From contig DEUB01000043.1 in NCBI GenBank assembly GCA_002362385.1, forward strand, positions 2,606-66,605: a stretch of 64,000 bases of DNA. Direction: 5' to 3'. The notes below the pieces were generated by a model that saw nothing but the letters and a program-made list of their open reading frames with translations, did no database searches and was not told the origin of the DNA. This DNA comes from Lachnospiraceae bacterium UBA3273. GTDB lineage: Bacteria > Bacillota > Clostridia > Lachnospirales > Lachnospiraceae. Shown here piece by piece: positions 51,301 to 59,109 of this stretch; the stretch's first letter is position 1; each line of letters starts with the position of its first letter. The position numbers and the translations under genes were made by a program.

Positions 51301-52353
51301 CGCGATCATAGCGTCCTTCTGCTCCTGGGTCATATCCGGATTTTCATTGATCTGGGCGATCTGGGCATCAATAGCCGCCTGGGCGCTGTCCAAAGCGACA
51401 AGCCCTTCCTGTACCTGCTTTAATCCGCCGATACCTGCCTCTAACTGTGCTTTGGCAGTTTCCGCCTGGGAAATGCTGTTTTTCAATTCTGTAAGCGTAG
51501 TCTTACTCTTTTCTAATTCTTCCTTCTTTTCCTTCAGCTCTTTTAACTGGTCTTCCAGCTTCAGCTTCATTTCCAGAAGCTCCGTGTTTCCGGAAGTGAT
51601 CTTTGCCTGTGCCTGCGCCATTTCCGAAGAAAGGGTATCCTTTCCGTCAGATAATTCTCTTTTTCCCGATGCGATCCCGGACTTTCCGTCATCGATCTCC
51701 GCCCTGCCGTCATTCAGCTCCGCTTCGGCGTCGGCAAATTCTTCATCCAGGGATGCCGTAATTTCCTTATTGACCGCATCGATCTTATCCTGATTGATCA
51801 CCACGTTGATCCTGGTCTCTACCAGACCGGAAGCGTCAATGCTGGCAACGCCTTCAATCCCTTCCAGTTTGGGAAGTATCTCCTCGTCCACAAAAGCGGA
51901 AAGCTCCGCAGTATCCATACCTTCCATTCCTACTGCCGTAACGGCTACCGGAAGCATGCTGGGATTGATCTTTAAAATATAAGGAGTTCCTACCGTATCC
52001 TCCCAGCTTCCCGAGATCATATCCACATTCTGTAAAATATCCACCGATATGGTATCCAGATTCACATCTTCACTGAATTCCAGCGTGATGAGGGAATAAT
52101 TTTCATTGGAGGTGGAATTAATGGATTTGATCTTATCCAATGTGGCAAAGGACTGCTCCATGGGCCTTGTGACCGTCGTTTCCACTTTTTCCGGTGTTGC
52201 GCCGGGATATGTAGTGATTACCAGCACATATGGCAGATCCATATTGGGCATCAGATCCGGCGTCATTTTGGTATATGCCACCACGCCCAGTACCAGAATG
52301 GCTACCATGGCAACAAATACCGTAAAGGGTTTTTTTACGCTGAACTTAGACAT
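48304..52353 (-). CDS. RND-superfamily efflux permease with large coiled-coil insertion
   Basis: 1349-aa proton-driven exporter of the AcrB/HAE1 type. TM1 lies at about 8-27, followed by the porter domain (TTYPGATPEKVETTVTRPMEQ), a second porter half after TM7, and the conserved membrane stretch with SGLAIAVGMLVDNSVVVIENTYR. The excess over about 1050 aa is an insertion of roughly 310 residues (198-510) of heptad-like coiled coil rich in Ala, Glu, Gln and Leu. There is no periplasmic adaptor gene, as expected for a Gram-positive cell wall. Its first codons overlap the tetR stop by 8 nt. Substrate unknown. Confidence 0.93.
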   Translation of the reverse strand: MSKFSVKKPFTVFVAMVAILVLGVVAYTKMTPDLMPNMDLPYVLVITTYPGATPEKVETTVTRPMEQSFATLDKIKSINSTSNENYSLITLEFSEDVNLDTISVDILQNVDMISGSWEDTVGTPYILKINPSMLPVAVTAVGMEGMDTAELSAFVDEEILPKLEGIEGVASIDASGLVETRINVVINQDKIDAVNKEITASLDEEFADAEAELNDGRAEIDDGKSGIASGKRELSDGKDTLSSEMAQAQAKITSGNTELLEMKLKLEDQLKELKEKKEELEKSKTTLTELKNSISQAETAKAQLEAGIGGLKQVQEGLVALDSAQAAIDAQIAQINENPDMTQEQKDAMIAAITSSEEYLQLQASYAAIDAQLGAMGASRDTVGAMIAAYEEQLAQVNAGLEMIDSKLAEQGLTREGVGTSLTELENGLNQINEGIGKLEAALAQIAAGSIQLSEAQKTLDEQKTLAIFQLSEATTQLLIGESQLESASSALDDGVEQFKDAKEAAYKQSDMNNIITMDMISSILMAQNFAMPAGYVQEDGIDYMVNVGDTITTEEEIGGLLLMDLGMDGVDPVYLSDVADVFISDNNADVYANIDGTNGVMLSFTKQSTYATATVSDSIGEKLEELCQEYEGFHYSTMMDQGDYIYLIINSILKSLLMGAVFAIIILFVFLKDLKPTFITLCSIPISVIFAIVLMYFSGVTLNMISLSGLAIAVGMLVDNSVVVIENTYRLINKGESAIRAAVAGASQVAGAIAASTLTTICVFVPIVFVEGLTRQIFTDLALTIGYSLMASLIIALTLVPAMASGMLKNVKEKPHRFMDMLIGGYEKLVNVALNHKLITLGLALFLLVFSAVIILARGFIFMPNMSTNQMSATIVMPEDADFEELREASDNVVDEVKEMEGVVSVGAMAESESSTSAMMGSSDGLSTTLYVMLTEDEKVDTGRLAEDISALGDKYNCTVEASGDGGMSSMMAMMGGEGITIHLYGEDLESMQQTAANVAEVVEGVEGTTNVSDGLEDTSPSIKVSVDKEKAMTEGLTVAQIYQELAGNISTEKTATSITMEGSGYDVVVKKGEDLETSLADIKNYTFTVTDREGEEKEIKLKDIAEITETESLQAINRADQKRYIDITAELEEGYNVTLVTDEVKKALDQYQMPPGMTLEFEGQNETIMESMEDLVTMILLGIVLVYLVMVAQFQSLKSPFIVLFTIPLAFTGGFLGLFVTGMEISVVSMMGFVMLCGIIVNNGIVLVDFVNQLREDGMEKRAALIEAGKTRMRPILMTTITTILGLIVMALGTEQGSEMMQPVAIVCIGGLTYATLMTLFVVPVMYDILNRKEMRIIKDEDLIVEE

Positions 52354-52972
52354 TTTTTGTCTCCTTTGCTCTTACTCCTGCTTCTACAATCGCAATTTTT
52401 TTCTTATATTTATCTATAATTTCATCTTCCGATTCTTCAAAAAGGAAGATCCTCACAAGCGCCTCTTTTATCAGTTGTACCAACATTTCCCAAATCAGGA
52501 TCATATTCCCGGCAGAATAATTTGTATGATCCTTCTCCTTTACCCGTTTGCTGAATTCTTCAAAGAGCCACCTGACATCCTCTGCAAACATTTTATTCCC
52601 CGGGCACATTCCGCCGTACCTTAACTGGGAAAAAACATTTTTACAAACATCTTTAAATTCATAGCTCATTCCCACCTTAACGATTTCCGGCAGGGCATCC
52701 CGGAAAAAGCAGAACACATCTCCTTTATCCTCATCCAGATAGGGCCGGGCTTTTTTTCGTAGCTGCGCCCTGAAGTCCTCCAGCAAAAAAAGCTGCAGAT
52801 CCTGTTTATCATCAAAATATTGGTAAAAGCTGCCCCTGGGAATCCCCGCATCCTGAATGATCCGGTTAATGGATATTTCATCATAAGGTACTCTGGAAAA
52901 TTCCTTTAACGAAGCCTTGATAATTCTCATTTTCTTTTCTTCCGGCAAATGCAAAAATCGTTCTGAAGGCAT
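52346..52972 (-). CDS. TetR/AcrR family transcriptional regulator
   Basis: 208-aa repressor with an N-terminal TetR HTH (IIKASLKEFSRVPYDEISINRII, then GIPRGSFYQYFDDKQDL) and a helical ligand-binding domain. It is transcribed first and overlaps the RND exporter gene by 8 nt, so it very likely controls that exporter. A cluster of TGTCATG repeats upstream (53042-53077) is the probable operator. Confidence 0.92.
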   Translation of the reverse strand: MPSERFLHLPEEKKMRIIKASLKEFSRVPYDEISINRIIQDAGIPRGSFYQYFDDKQDLQLFLLEDFRAQLRKKARPYLDEDKGDVFCFFRDALPEIVKVGMSYEFKDVCKNVFSQLRYGGMCPGNKMFAEDVRWLFEEFSKRVKEKDHTNYSAGNMILIWEMLVQLIKEALVRIFLFEESEDEIIDKYKKKIAIVEAGVRAKETKNV

Positions 52973-53337
52973 CCTTTTTTCCTCCTACTACCATTTTTAT
53001 AAACCTGTATTGCCAATCATAAGTATCCATAGACGATCATGTGTCATGACAACCTGTCATGTGACAATCTGTCATGATTATGTTCCTCTTTTTTTTCCCT
53101 GTCAAGAAATTCTTGTTTTATTTATACTTTTTTTATGATTTAACGCATCCAAAGGCTGAGAGCCCTTTAAAATAAATGGAAGGGATCCATAACATATGGA
53201 CGGGTGTAATGAAAATAGCGTATAATTGATTATTAAAATCTTTTTTAAATTCCTAAATATAAAGTCTATCGCAGGCAGGACGATGTTGCAATACGGCGGC
53301 TTACAAAAAAATAATAGAAAAAGGGAGACTGTTTATC
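52973..53337. other. Intergenic region between tetR and methyltransferase gene
   Basis: No gene seen in 365 bp. It holds the TGTCATG operator cluster, a hairpin AAAGGCT-GAG-AGCCCTTT (53151-53168), a dyad TCCATA-ACA-TATGGA (53186-53200), and a TATAAT (53221-53226) preceded by TGGACG at 18-bp spacing, which could be the methyltransferase promoter with the dyad acting as operator. Confidence 0.5.
53042..53077. promoter_or_regulatory. TGTCATG repeat cluster, candidate TetR operator
   Basis: TGTCATG occurs at 53042, 53055 and 53070. The first copy is the perfect palindrome TGTCATGACA and the second the near-palindrome TGTCATGTGACA. It lies 70-105 bp upstream of the tetR start. Confidence 0.6.
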
Positions 53338-53955
53338 ATGGGTAATCCATGGGAAGAAATCGACTTAAACGATTATGAAAGCCATATGAGCTTAAACAGT
53401 GTGTTTCAGCTTCAAACAATGAATCAAATGATGAAAAAGCAATTTTATGACCATCCTATAAGATCCGTTATGATATTGGGAATAGCAGGCGGAAATGGAC
53501 TGGAGCATATAAACACACAGCTTTTAGACAAGGTTTACGGCATTGATATTAATAAAGATTATCTGCGCGCATGTGAAGATCGTTATCCTGCGTTACAGGG
53601 TATATTGGAAACCATTCACGCCGATTTGACAAAAGATACAAATTCTCTGCCCTGTGCAGATTTACTTGTGGCAAATCTTTTTATCGAATATATTGGGTAT
53701 GAATGTTTTCAGAAAGTAGTGAAGCAGGTAAACGCACAAATCGTTTCCTGTATCATTCAAGTCAATACGGATGCTTCCTTTGTTTCGGACTCTCCCTATA
53801 CACATACCTTTGATCGTCTGGATGAGGTACATCATCAAATGGATGAAAATACACTCATCAATGCCATGGGCGAAATAGGATATAAAAAAGAGGCGCATGA
53901 GGAAGAAAAATTGCCAAACGGAAAGAAACTGGTCAGAATTGATTTTATTCATTAG
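53338..53955 (+). CDS. Class I SAM-dependent methyltransferase, substrate unknown
   Basis: 205 aa. The SAM-binding motif I is VMILGIAGGNGLEHI (about 45-59), followed by the acidic VYGIDINKDY and a motif II-like ADLLVANLFIEYIG. The rest is typical Rossmann fold, without a recognisable substrate domain. GGGAG lies 12 nt before the ATG. It is AT-rich compared with the carboxypeptidase and trpS genes downstream. Standalone. Confidence 0.8.
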   Translation: MGNPWEEIDLNDYESHMSLNSVFQLQTMNQMMKKQFYDHPIRSVMILGIAGGNGLEHINTQLLDKVYGIDINKDYLRACEDRYPALQGILETIHADLTKDTNSLPCADLLVANLFIEYIGYECFQKVVKQVNAQIVSCIIQVNTDASFVSDSPYTHTFDRLDEVHHQMDENTLINAMGEIGYKKEAHEEEKLPNGKKLVRIDFIH

Positions 53956-54138
53956 CAGAAGATTATACTTACCTTCAAACAACCTGAATACAAACAACGA
54001 AAGACTCTGCCGTTTCCATTTGTGCTTTCACATCTATTTAAAGAAAACGCATTGACAAAAATATAATCTAAAGAATACAATTCTAAACAAATACAAATCA
54101 TAAACAGGACATAAAAAATACTTTCTGGAGAATAAGAT

Positions 54139-55347
54139 ATGGCTGAAAATTTAGATGAAGAAGAACTGGAAGAACTGCGCTGGAAACAGCATGCACAGGA
54201 AAGACAGGAAATAAGGCAGAAAAGACAACAACAGAGATTACTGAAACAACGCATAAAAATGGCTTCTATAGCAGGTGTTGTTATCATCCTTGTTGTTTCA
54301 ATTATTCTGATACAAAGGGGAAAAGGAAGCAAAACCCCCGAAGATGAAGGAATAGCGGCAGCAGGGCAAAATCTCGCCATGGATCTCGAATCGGAAAACG
54401 GAGCAGAATATGCCGCCAATTCGGAAACTGCCGGGTTTGATAATGCCAATTCAGAAAATGGCAGCGTGGACAATAACAATCCGGAAAATCCCGGTTTGCC
54501 AAATCCCGGCGGCGGGGAAGGAGCCGGCGGAAATTCTTCCTATGTATATACCTCTACAGACAGTACCCTTTATCCGGGAGACGAGATCAACAGCAGCAAT
54601 GCCATTTTTATAGATCTGGAAACAGGAAACATCTTAGCGGACAAAGGCGCAAAACAACGAATTGTTCCTGCCTCCATGACCAAGGTGCTGACTCTGCTGG
54701 TTGCGGCGGAAAATATCGACAATCTGGACGATACCTTTCAGATCACAAGCGATATTACCGATTACTCCTTTGTAAACGGCTGCAGCAATGCGGGATTTGA
54801 AAAAGAAGAGGTCGTAACCGTAAGGGATTTGTTATACGGTACCAACCTGCCCTCCGGCGCCGATGCGGCTTTAGGGCTGGCGGTCTATGTATCAGGCTCC
54901 CAGGAGGCTTTTGTAGAGTTGATGAATCAAAAACTGGATGAACTGGGACTGTCGGAAACCGCTCATTTTACCAACTGCATCGGAATTTATGACGAAAACC
55001 ATTACTGTACGGTTTATGATATGGCGGTTATCATGAACGCTGCCCTCAATAATGAAATATGCCGTGAAGTCATGTCCGCCCATACCTACAATACCTCCAA
55101 AACAACGCAGCATCCCGAAGGGATTCTTTTATCCAACTGGTTTTTGCGCCGGATCGAAGACAAGGACACCGGCGGGGAAGTCATCTGCGGCAAGACGGGC
55201 TATGTGAATGAGTCAGGCAGCTGCGCCGTCAGCTACGGAACGGATCACAAAGGAAGAAGTTATATCTGCGTTACCGTCAATGCACAAGGTAAATGGAAAT
55301 GCATCTATGACCATGTTGATCTTTATAAAAAATTCTCTGAAATGTAG
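54139..55347 (+). CDS. D-alanyl-D-alanine carboxypeptidase, N-terminally anchored
   Basis: 402-aa low-molecular-weight penicillin-binding protein of the DacA/S11 family, trimming peptidoglycan pentapeptides. Serine-hydrolase motifs are SMTK (179-182), SGA (239-241, replacing the usual SxN) and KTG (352-354). Unusually, a highly charged coiled-coil cytoplasmic N-terminus (about 1-40) and one membrane helix (41-59) replace a cleaved signal peptide. A low-complexity Asn/Gly/Pro linker (about 95-135) reaches to the catalytic domain, and there is no C-terminal amphipathic anchor. Confidence 0.88.
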   Translation: MAENLDEEELEELRWKQHAQERQEIRQKRQQQRLLKQRIKMASIAGVVIILVVSIILIQRGKGSKTPEDEGIAAAGQNLAMDLESENGAEYAANSETAGFDNANSENGSVDNNNPENPGLPNPGGGEGAGGNSSYVYTSTDSTLYPGDEINSSNAIFIDLETGNILADKGAKQRIVPASMTKVLTLLVAAENIDNLDDTFQITSDITDYSFVNGCSNAGFEKEEVVTVRDLLYGTNLPSGADAALGLAVYVSGSQEAFVELMNQKLDELGLSETAHFTNCIGIYDENHYCTVYDMAVIMNAALNNEICREVMSAHTYNTSKTTQHPEGILLSNWFLRRIEDKDTGGEVICGKTGYVNESGSCAVSYGTDHKGRSYICVTVNAQGKWKCIYDHVDLYKKFSEM

Positions 55348-55390
55348 CCTGCTGAGATTTAAATCCTGACGTATTAATTTGGCTTGTCCA

Positions 55391-55419
55391 TTGACCAATG
55401 ATTTTATTTCCGATACAAT
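55391..55419 (+). promoter_or_regulatory. trpS promoter
   Basis: TTGACC (55391-55396), 17-bp spacer, TACAAT (55414-55419), about 30 bp before the trpS start. No T-box leader is seen here, in contrast to proS. Confidence 0.65.
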
Positions 55420-55451
55420 AGAGTACAGAAATATTAGGAGGCACTATAACT

Positions 55452-56564
55452 ATGGCAAAAATCATTCTGACAGGCGACCGTCCTACGGGAAAGCTTCATG
55501 TCGGTCACTATGTCGGTTCTTTAAGAAGACGTGTGGAACTACAGAACAGCGGAGAATATGATGAAATTTATATCATGATAGCCGACGCCCAGGCTTTAAC
55601 CGATAATGCGGACAACCCAGAAAAGGTGCGCCAGAACATTATCGAGGTAGCCCTGGATTACTTATCCTGCGGCTTGGACCCTGCAAAATCCACTTTATTT
55701 ATCCAGTCCCAGATTCCCCAGCTGACAGAACTTACCTTTTATTATATGAATCTGGTTACGGTTGCGAGATTACAGCGTAACCCCACCGTAAAATCCGAGA
55801 TCCAGATGCGCGGTTTCAATGAAACCGGCGATAATAACCATACTGCCGGCATTCCCGTGGGATTCTTTACCTATCCCATCAGCCAGGCTTCGGATATTAC
55901 CGCTTTTGACGCTACTACGGTTCCCGTAGGCGAGGATCAGGAGCCAATGCTTGAGCAGGCAAAGGAAATTGTCCGCAGATTTAACTATATTTACGGGGAC
56001 ACTCTGGTAGAACCCCAGATCCTTTTACCGGAAAATAAATACTGCCTGCGTCTGCCGGGCACCGACGGAAAAGCAAAGATGAGCAAATCCTTAAACAACT
56101 GTATTTACTTATCCGACTCCTCCGAAGAGGTCCGCAAGAAGATCATGGGCATGTTTACGGACCCCAACCACTTACGCGTAGAGGACCCCGGCCAGGTAGA
56201 AGGCAATCCCGTATTTATTTATCTGGAAGCCTTTTCCACAGACGAGCATTTTAAGAAGTTCCTGCCGGAATATGAAAATCTTCAAGCATTAAAGGACCAC
56301 TACAGCCGCGGCGGATTAGGGGACGTTAAGGTCAAGAAATTCCTCTATGCCGTTATGGAGGATGTACTGACTCCAATCAGAGAACGCAGGAAAGAATACG
56401 AAAAAGATATTCCCGCTGTCATGGAAATCTTAAGACAGGGCAGCATTAAGGCCGAGGCAAAAGCCGCCGCTACCTTAAACCGGGTTAAACAATCCATGCG
56501 CATCAACTATTTTGACGATCAGGATTATCTTAACGAACAGGCAAAGAAATTTGCGGATAATTAA
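55452..56564 (+). CDS. trpS: Tryptophanyl-tRNA synthetase
   Basis: 370-aa class I aminoacyl-tRNA synthetase charging tRNA-Trp. The HIGH-like motif is TGKLHVGHYVGS (12-23) and the KMSKS motif AKMSKSLNN. The Rossmann core contains ADAQALTDN and VGEDQEPMLEQAKEI. AGGAGG lies upstream of the ATG. It is a monocistronic-looking gene followed by the two-component system. Confidence 0.95.
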   Translation: MAKIILTGDRPTGKLHVGHYVGSLRRRVELQNSGEYDEIYIMIADAQALTDNADNPEKVRQNIIEVALDYLSCGLDPAKSTLFIQSQIPQLTELTFYYMNLVTVARLQRNPTVKSEIQMRGFNETGDNNHTAGIPVGFFTYPISQASDITAFDATTVPVGEDQEPMLEQAKEIVRRFNYIYGDTLVEPQILLPENKYCLRLPGTDGKAKMSKSLNNCIYLSDSSEEVRKKIMGMFTDPNHLRVEDPGQVEGNPVFIYLEAFSTDEHFKKFLPEYENLQALKDHYSRGGLGDVKVKKFLYAVMEDVLTPIRERRKEYEKDIPAVMEILRQGSIKAEAKAAATLNRVKQSMRINYFDDQDYLNEQAKKFADN

Positions 56565-56655
56565 ATATAAATGATTTTATAAATCCATGTGTTTTCGCGC
56601 AAATTGATTTGAGGTTGAAAATATGTGGATTTTTATTTGGGAGATGGAACAATTT

Positions 56656-57342
56656 ATGAAACAGATATTTTTGGTTGAAGATGATGAAAAAATTGCCAGA
56701 AACCTGGCGCTCTTACTCCGGGCGGAAGAATTTACGGTTATCCATGCTTCCACCCAGAAGGAAGCTTTTGCCATGTGCGCCAAAAACCAATTTGATCTGG
56801 CCTTAGTGGATATTTCCCTGCCCGACGGAAACGGGTTTGCCGTCTGTACGCAGATCAAAGAAACACAGGATATTCCCGTTCTCTTTCTGACAGCCTCCGG
56901 CGATGAAGCAAGCGTTGTTACCGGACTGAATCTGGGTGCGGACGACTATATTACCAAACCCTTCCGACCCCGGGAATTAGTTGCACGGATCAAAGCCGCC
57001 CTGCGAAAAGCCGGGACTAACTCATCCTCCTTTAAGATCTGCGGCCTTTCCGTAGATACGGCCAGCGGCGTTGTGAAAAAGGACGGACGGGAAATTTTTC
57101 TCTCCGCTTTGGAATACCGCCTGCTTTTAGTGTTTATCGGCAGTCCCAAAAACATTATTACAAGGGAGCGGCTCTTAAACGAGCTTTGGGACGCGGCAGG
57201 GGAATTTGTCAGCGACAATACTCTGACCGTATATATTAAACGCCTGCGGGAAAAAATCGAAGAAGATCCTGCCAATCCGCAGATCATTTTAACCGTCCGC
57301 GGAACGGGATACCGTCTGGGAGGCAGCCATGTTTCGGAATAA
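56656..57342 (+). CDS. OmpR-family response regulator
   Basis: 228-aa regulator with a receiver domain (acidic pair Asp9-Asp10, phosphoacceptor Asp52 in LALVDISLPDG, Lys101 in ITKPF) and a winged-helix DNA-binding domain (LSALEYRLLLVFIGS, then VYIKRLREKIEEDP). The start MKQIFLVEDD is taken from homologues; the open frame extends 11 codons further and a GGGAG lies 12 nt upstream. It overlaps the kinase gene by 14 nt. It likely controls the ABC genes at 58420. Confidence 0.93.
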   Translation: MKQIFLVEDDEKIARNLALLLRAEEFTVIHASTQKEAFAMCAKNQFDLALVDISLPDGNGFAVCTQIKETQDIPVLFLTASGDEASVVTGLNLGADDYITKPFRPRELVARIKAALRKAGTNSSSFKICGLSVDTASGVVKKDGREIFLSALEYRLLLVFIGSPKNIITRERLLNELWDAAGEFVSDNTLTVYIKRLREKIEEDPANPQIILTVRGTGYRLGGSHVSE

Positions 57343-58318
57343 AGAAATTCAAAAATTTACCGTTATATTTATCATGATAACCATAGCTTCCATAGGCGCG
57401 GGTCTTGCCATCCATCCGGCTGCGGCTGTGCTGGCGCTTATCTGCGCCGTTTTGTTTGGCACGGCTTTTTTTATATTTACAAAAGCCCGTTACAAAAGCA
57501 TTGCCCGGATCTCGGAACAGATCGACCTTATCCTTCACAACGCCGACCGGATTTATGTCAGCGAAGCAGAAGAAGGCGAGCTTTCTATTTTGCAAAGTGA
57601 GATTACCAAAATGACCTTGCGCATCCGGGAACAGAACAGCTCCCTGAAAAGGGAAAAAGAGCATCTGGCGGATTCCCTTGCCGATGTGGCGCACCAGCTG
57701 CGTACCCCCCTTACGTCCATGAACCTTATCCTGTCCCTTCTGGCAGAAACACCCGATGAAGAAGAACGAAAGGATTTCTTACGGGAATCGGAAGAAATGC
57801 TGATGCAGATGGATTGGCTCATCACTTCTTTATTAAAACTGTCCAGACTGGACGCAGGCGTTATTGTTTTTAATAAAGAACAAGTTGATGTAAAAGACCT
57901 GATCCATACATCCGTACATCCCTTTCTAATATCCATGGATATACACAATATTACCCTTAAAACAACCGTGCCGGAAAATGTAACGATTACCGGCGACTCC
58001 AACTGGCTCTCTGAGGCAGTTAAAAATATCCTCAAAAATTCCATAGAAAATGCAGGCGATAACGGGCTGATCGAAATCAACTGTGAGGATACGCCTTTAT
58101 TTACTGAAATTACGATCCACGACAGCGGCAGGGGGTTTGAAAAAGAAGACCTTCCCCGTCTGTTTAACAGATTTTACCGGGGGAAAAATTCAGACGCCGC
58201 AGGCTACGGAATCGGTCTGGCGCTCTGTAAAACGATCATCATGAGGCAAAACGGTATTATTGCCGCCAAAAATCATCCAAAGGGCGGCGCGGTATTTATG
58301 ATCCGTTTTCCAAAGTGA
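57329..58318 (+). CDS. Sensor histidine kinase, intramembrane-sensing type
   Basis: 329 aa. Two adjacent membrane helices (about 10-28 and 31-50) are separated by only two or three residues, so there is no external sensor domain, as in BceS-type kinases that sense through a partner transporter. The H-box is DVAHQLRTPLTS with His122; N-box EAVKNILKNSIENAG; G1 HDSGRGFEKED; G2 GYGIGLALCK. GGGAGG precedes the ATG inside the regulator gene, so the two are coupled. Confidence 0.92.
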   Translation: MFRNKEIQKFTVIFIMITIASIGAGLAIHPAAAVLALICAVLFGTAFFIFTKARYKSIARISEQIDLILHNADRIYVSEAEEGELSILQSEITKMTLRIREQNSSLKREKEHLADSLADVAHQLRTPLTSMNLILSLLAETPDEEERKDFLRESEEMLMQMDWLITSLLKLSRLDAGVIVFNKEQVDVKDLIHTSVHPFLISMDIHNITLKTTVPENVTITGDSNWLSEAVKNILKNSIENAGDNGLIEINCEDTPLFTEITIHDSGRGFEKEDLPRLFNRFYRGKNSDAAGYGIGLALCKTIIMRQNGIIAAKNHPKGGAVFMIRFPK

Positions 58319-58337
58319 CGAATCTCTCACTGAAAAG

Positions 58338-58351
58338 TCACGGCAATGTAA
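58338..58351 (+). promoter_or_regulatory. BceR-like operator upstream of the ABC genes
   Basis: TCACG-GCAA-TGTAA matches the BceR-family consensus TNACA-N4-TGTAA at nine of ten defined positions (only the fifth base differs). It lies about 80 bp upstream of the ATPase gene and downstream of the kinase, where the response regulator would be expected to act. Confidence 0.5.
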
Positions 58352-58419
58352 GATAAAAGTTCTATTCTATGAGTAAATTCAAAGGCATTTTTGAATACTG
58401 AAAGAAGGAGGCTCATATT

Positions 58420-59109
58420 ATGGAGTTTTTAAAAATTGAAAATTTGTGTAAGGTATATGGTTCCGGAGAAAATCAGGTCACTGCCCTGGACGATATTTCC
58501 CTTACCGTTGAAAAAGGGGAATTTACCGCCATTATCGGTTCTTCCGGCTCGGGTAAATCCACTCTTTTACATGCCATTGCCGGCGTGGACACCCCTACCG
58601 GCGGTAAAATATATTTAAACGGCCAGGACATCTATGCGGGAAGCAATGAAAAGCTGGCTATTTTCCGCCGCCGCCAGGTGGGACTGATCTACCAGTTCAA
58701 CAACCTTATCCCCACCCTGAATGTGGTGGAAAATATTACCCTTCCTATTCTGATGGATAAACGCAGGGTCAATGAGGAACGGCTCAACGACTTGCTGGAT
58801 CTGTTGGGATTACAGGATCGGAAAACCCATCTTCCCAACCAGCTCTCCGGCGGCCAGCAGCAGCGCGTCGCCATCGGCCGGGCTTTAATGAACGCTCCCT
58901 CCGTTATGCTGGCGGACGAACCAACAGGCGCCCTGGACAGCCGTAACAGCCAGGAGATCATCAGGCTGTTAAAAGAAAGCAACGAAAAATATGGACAGAC
59001 CCTGCTTCTCGTTACCCATGATGAAAACATTGCCCTTCAGGCGGAACGCATCATTACCATTGCAGACGGAAAAGTGGTGCGGGATGAAAGGCAGGTGGCC
59101 CGCTCATGA
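58420..59109 (+). CDS. ABC transporter ATP-binding protein (BceA/MacB-like)
   Basis: 229-aa ATPase with Walker A GSSGSGKST (about 37-45), Q-loop YQFNNLIP, signature LSGGQQQRVA and Walker B VMLADEPTGALD. It belongs to the MacB/LolD/BceA group that drives FtsX-type permeases by mechanotransmission. GAAGGAGG precedes the ATG. Its 3' end overlaps the permease gene by 4 nt. Directly downstream of the kinase pair. Confidence 0.94.
   Translation: MEFLKIENLCKVYGSGENQVTALDDISLTVEKGEFTAIIGSSGSGKSTLLHAIAGVDTPTGGKIYLNGQDIYAGSNEKLAIFRRRQVGLIYQFNNLIPTLNVVENITLPILMDKRRVNEERLNDLLDLLGLQDRKTHLPNQLSGGQQQRVAIGRALMNAPSVMLADEPTGALDSRNSQEIIRLLKESNEKYGQTLLLVTHDENIALQAERIITIADGKVVRDERQVARS

Noticed and set aside
51347..51793. 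148-codon plus-strand open frame
   Set aside because: Antisense shadow of the RND coiled-coil region; the low-complexity Ser/Ala/Phe translation has no family features.
53146..53205. CTGAGAG-containing stretch resembling part of a TPP riboswitch
   Set aside because: Only the CTGAGA-like part is present; the second conserved half is missing, and it lies upstream of the likely promoter at 53221, so it would not be in the transcript.
55348..55451. Possible T-box leader for trpS
   Set aside because: Only about 100 bp, with no AGGGTGGNACCGCG element; a plain promoter explains the region.
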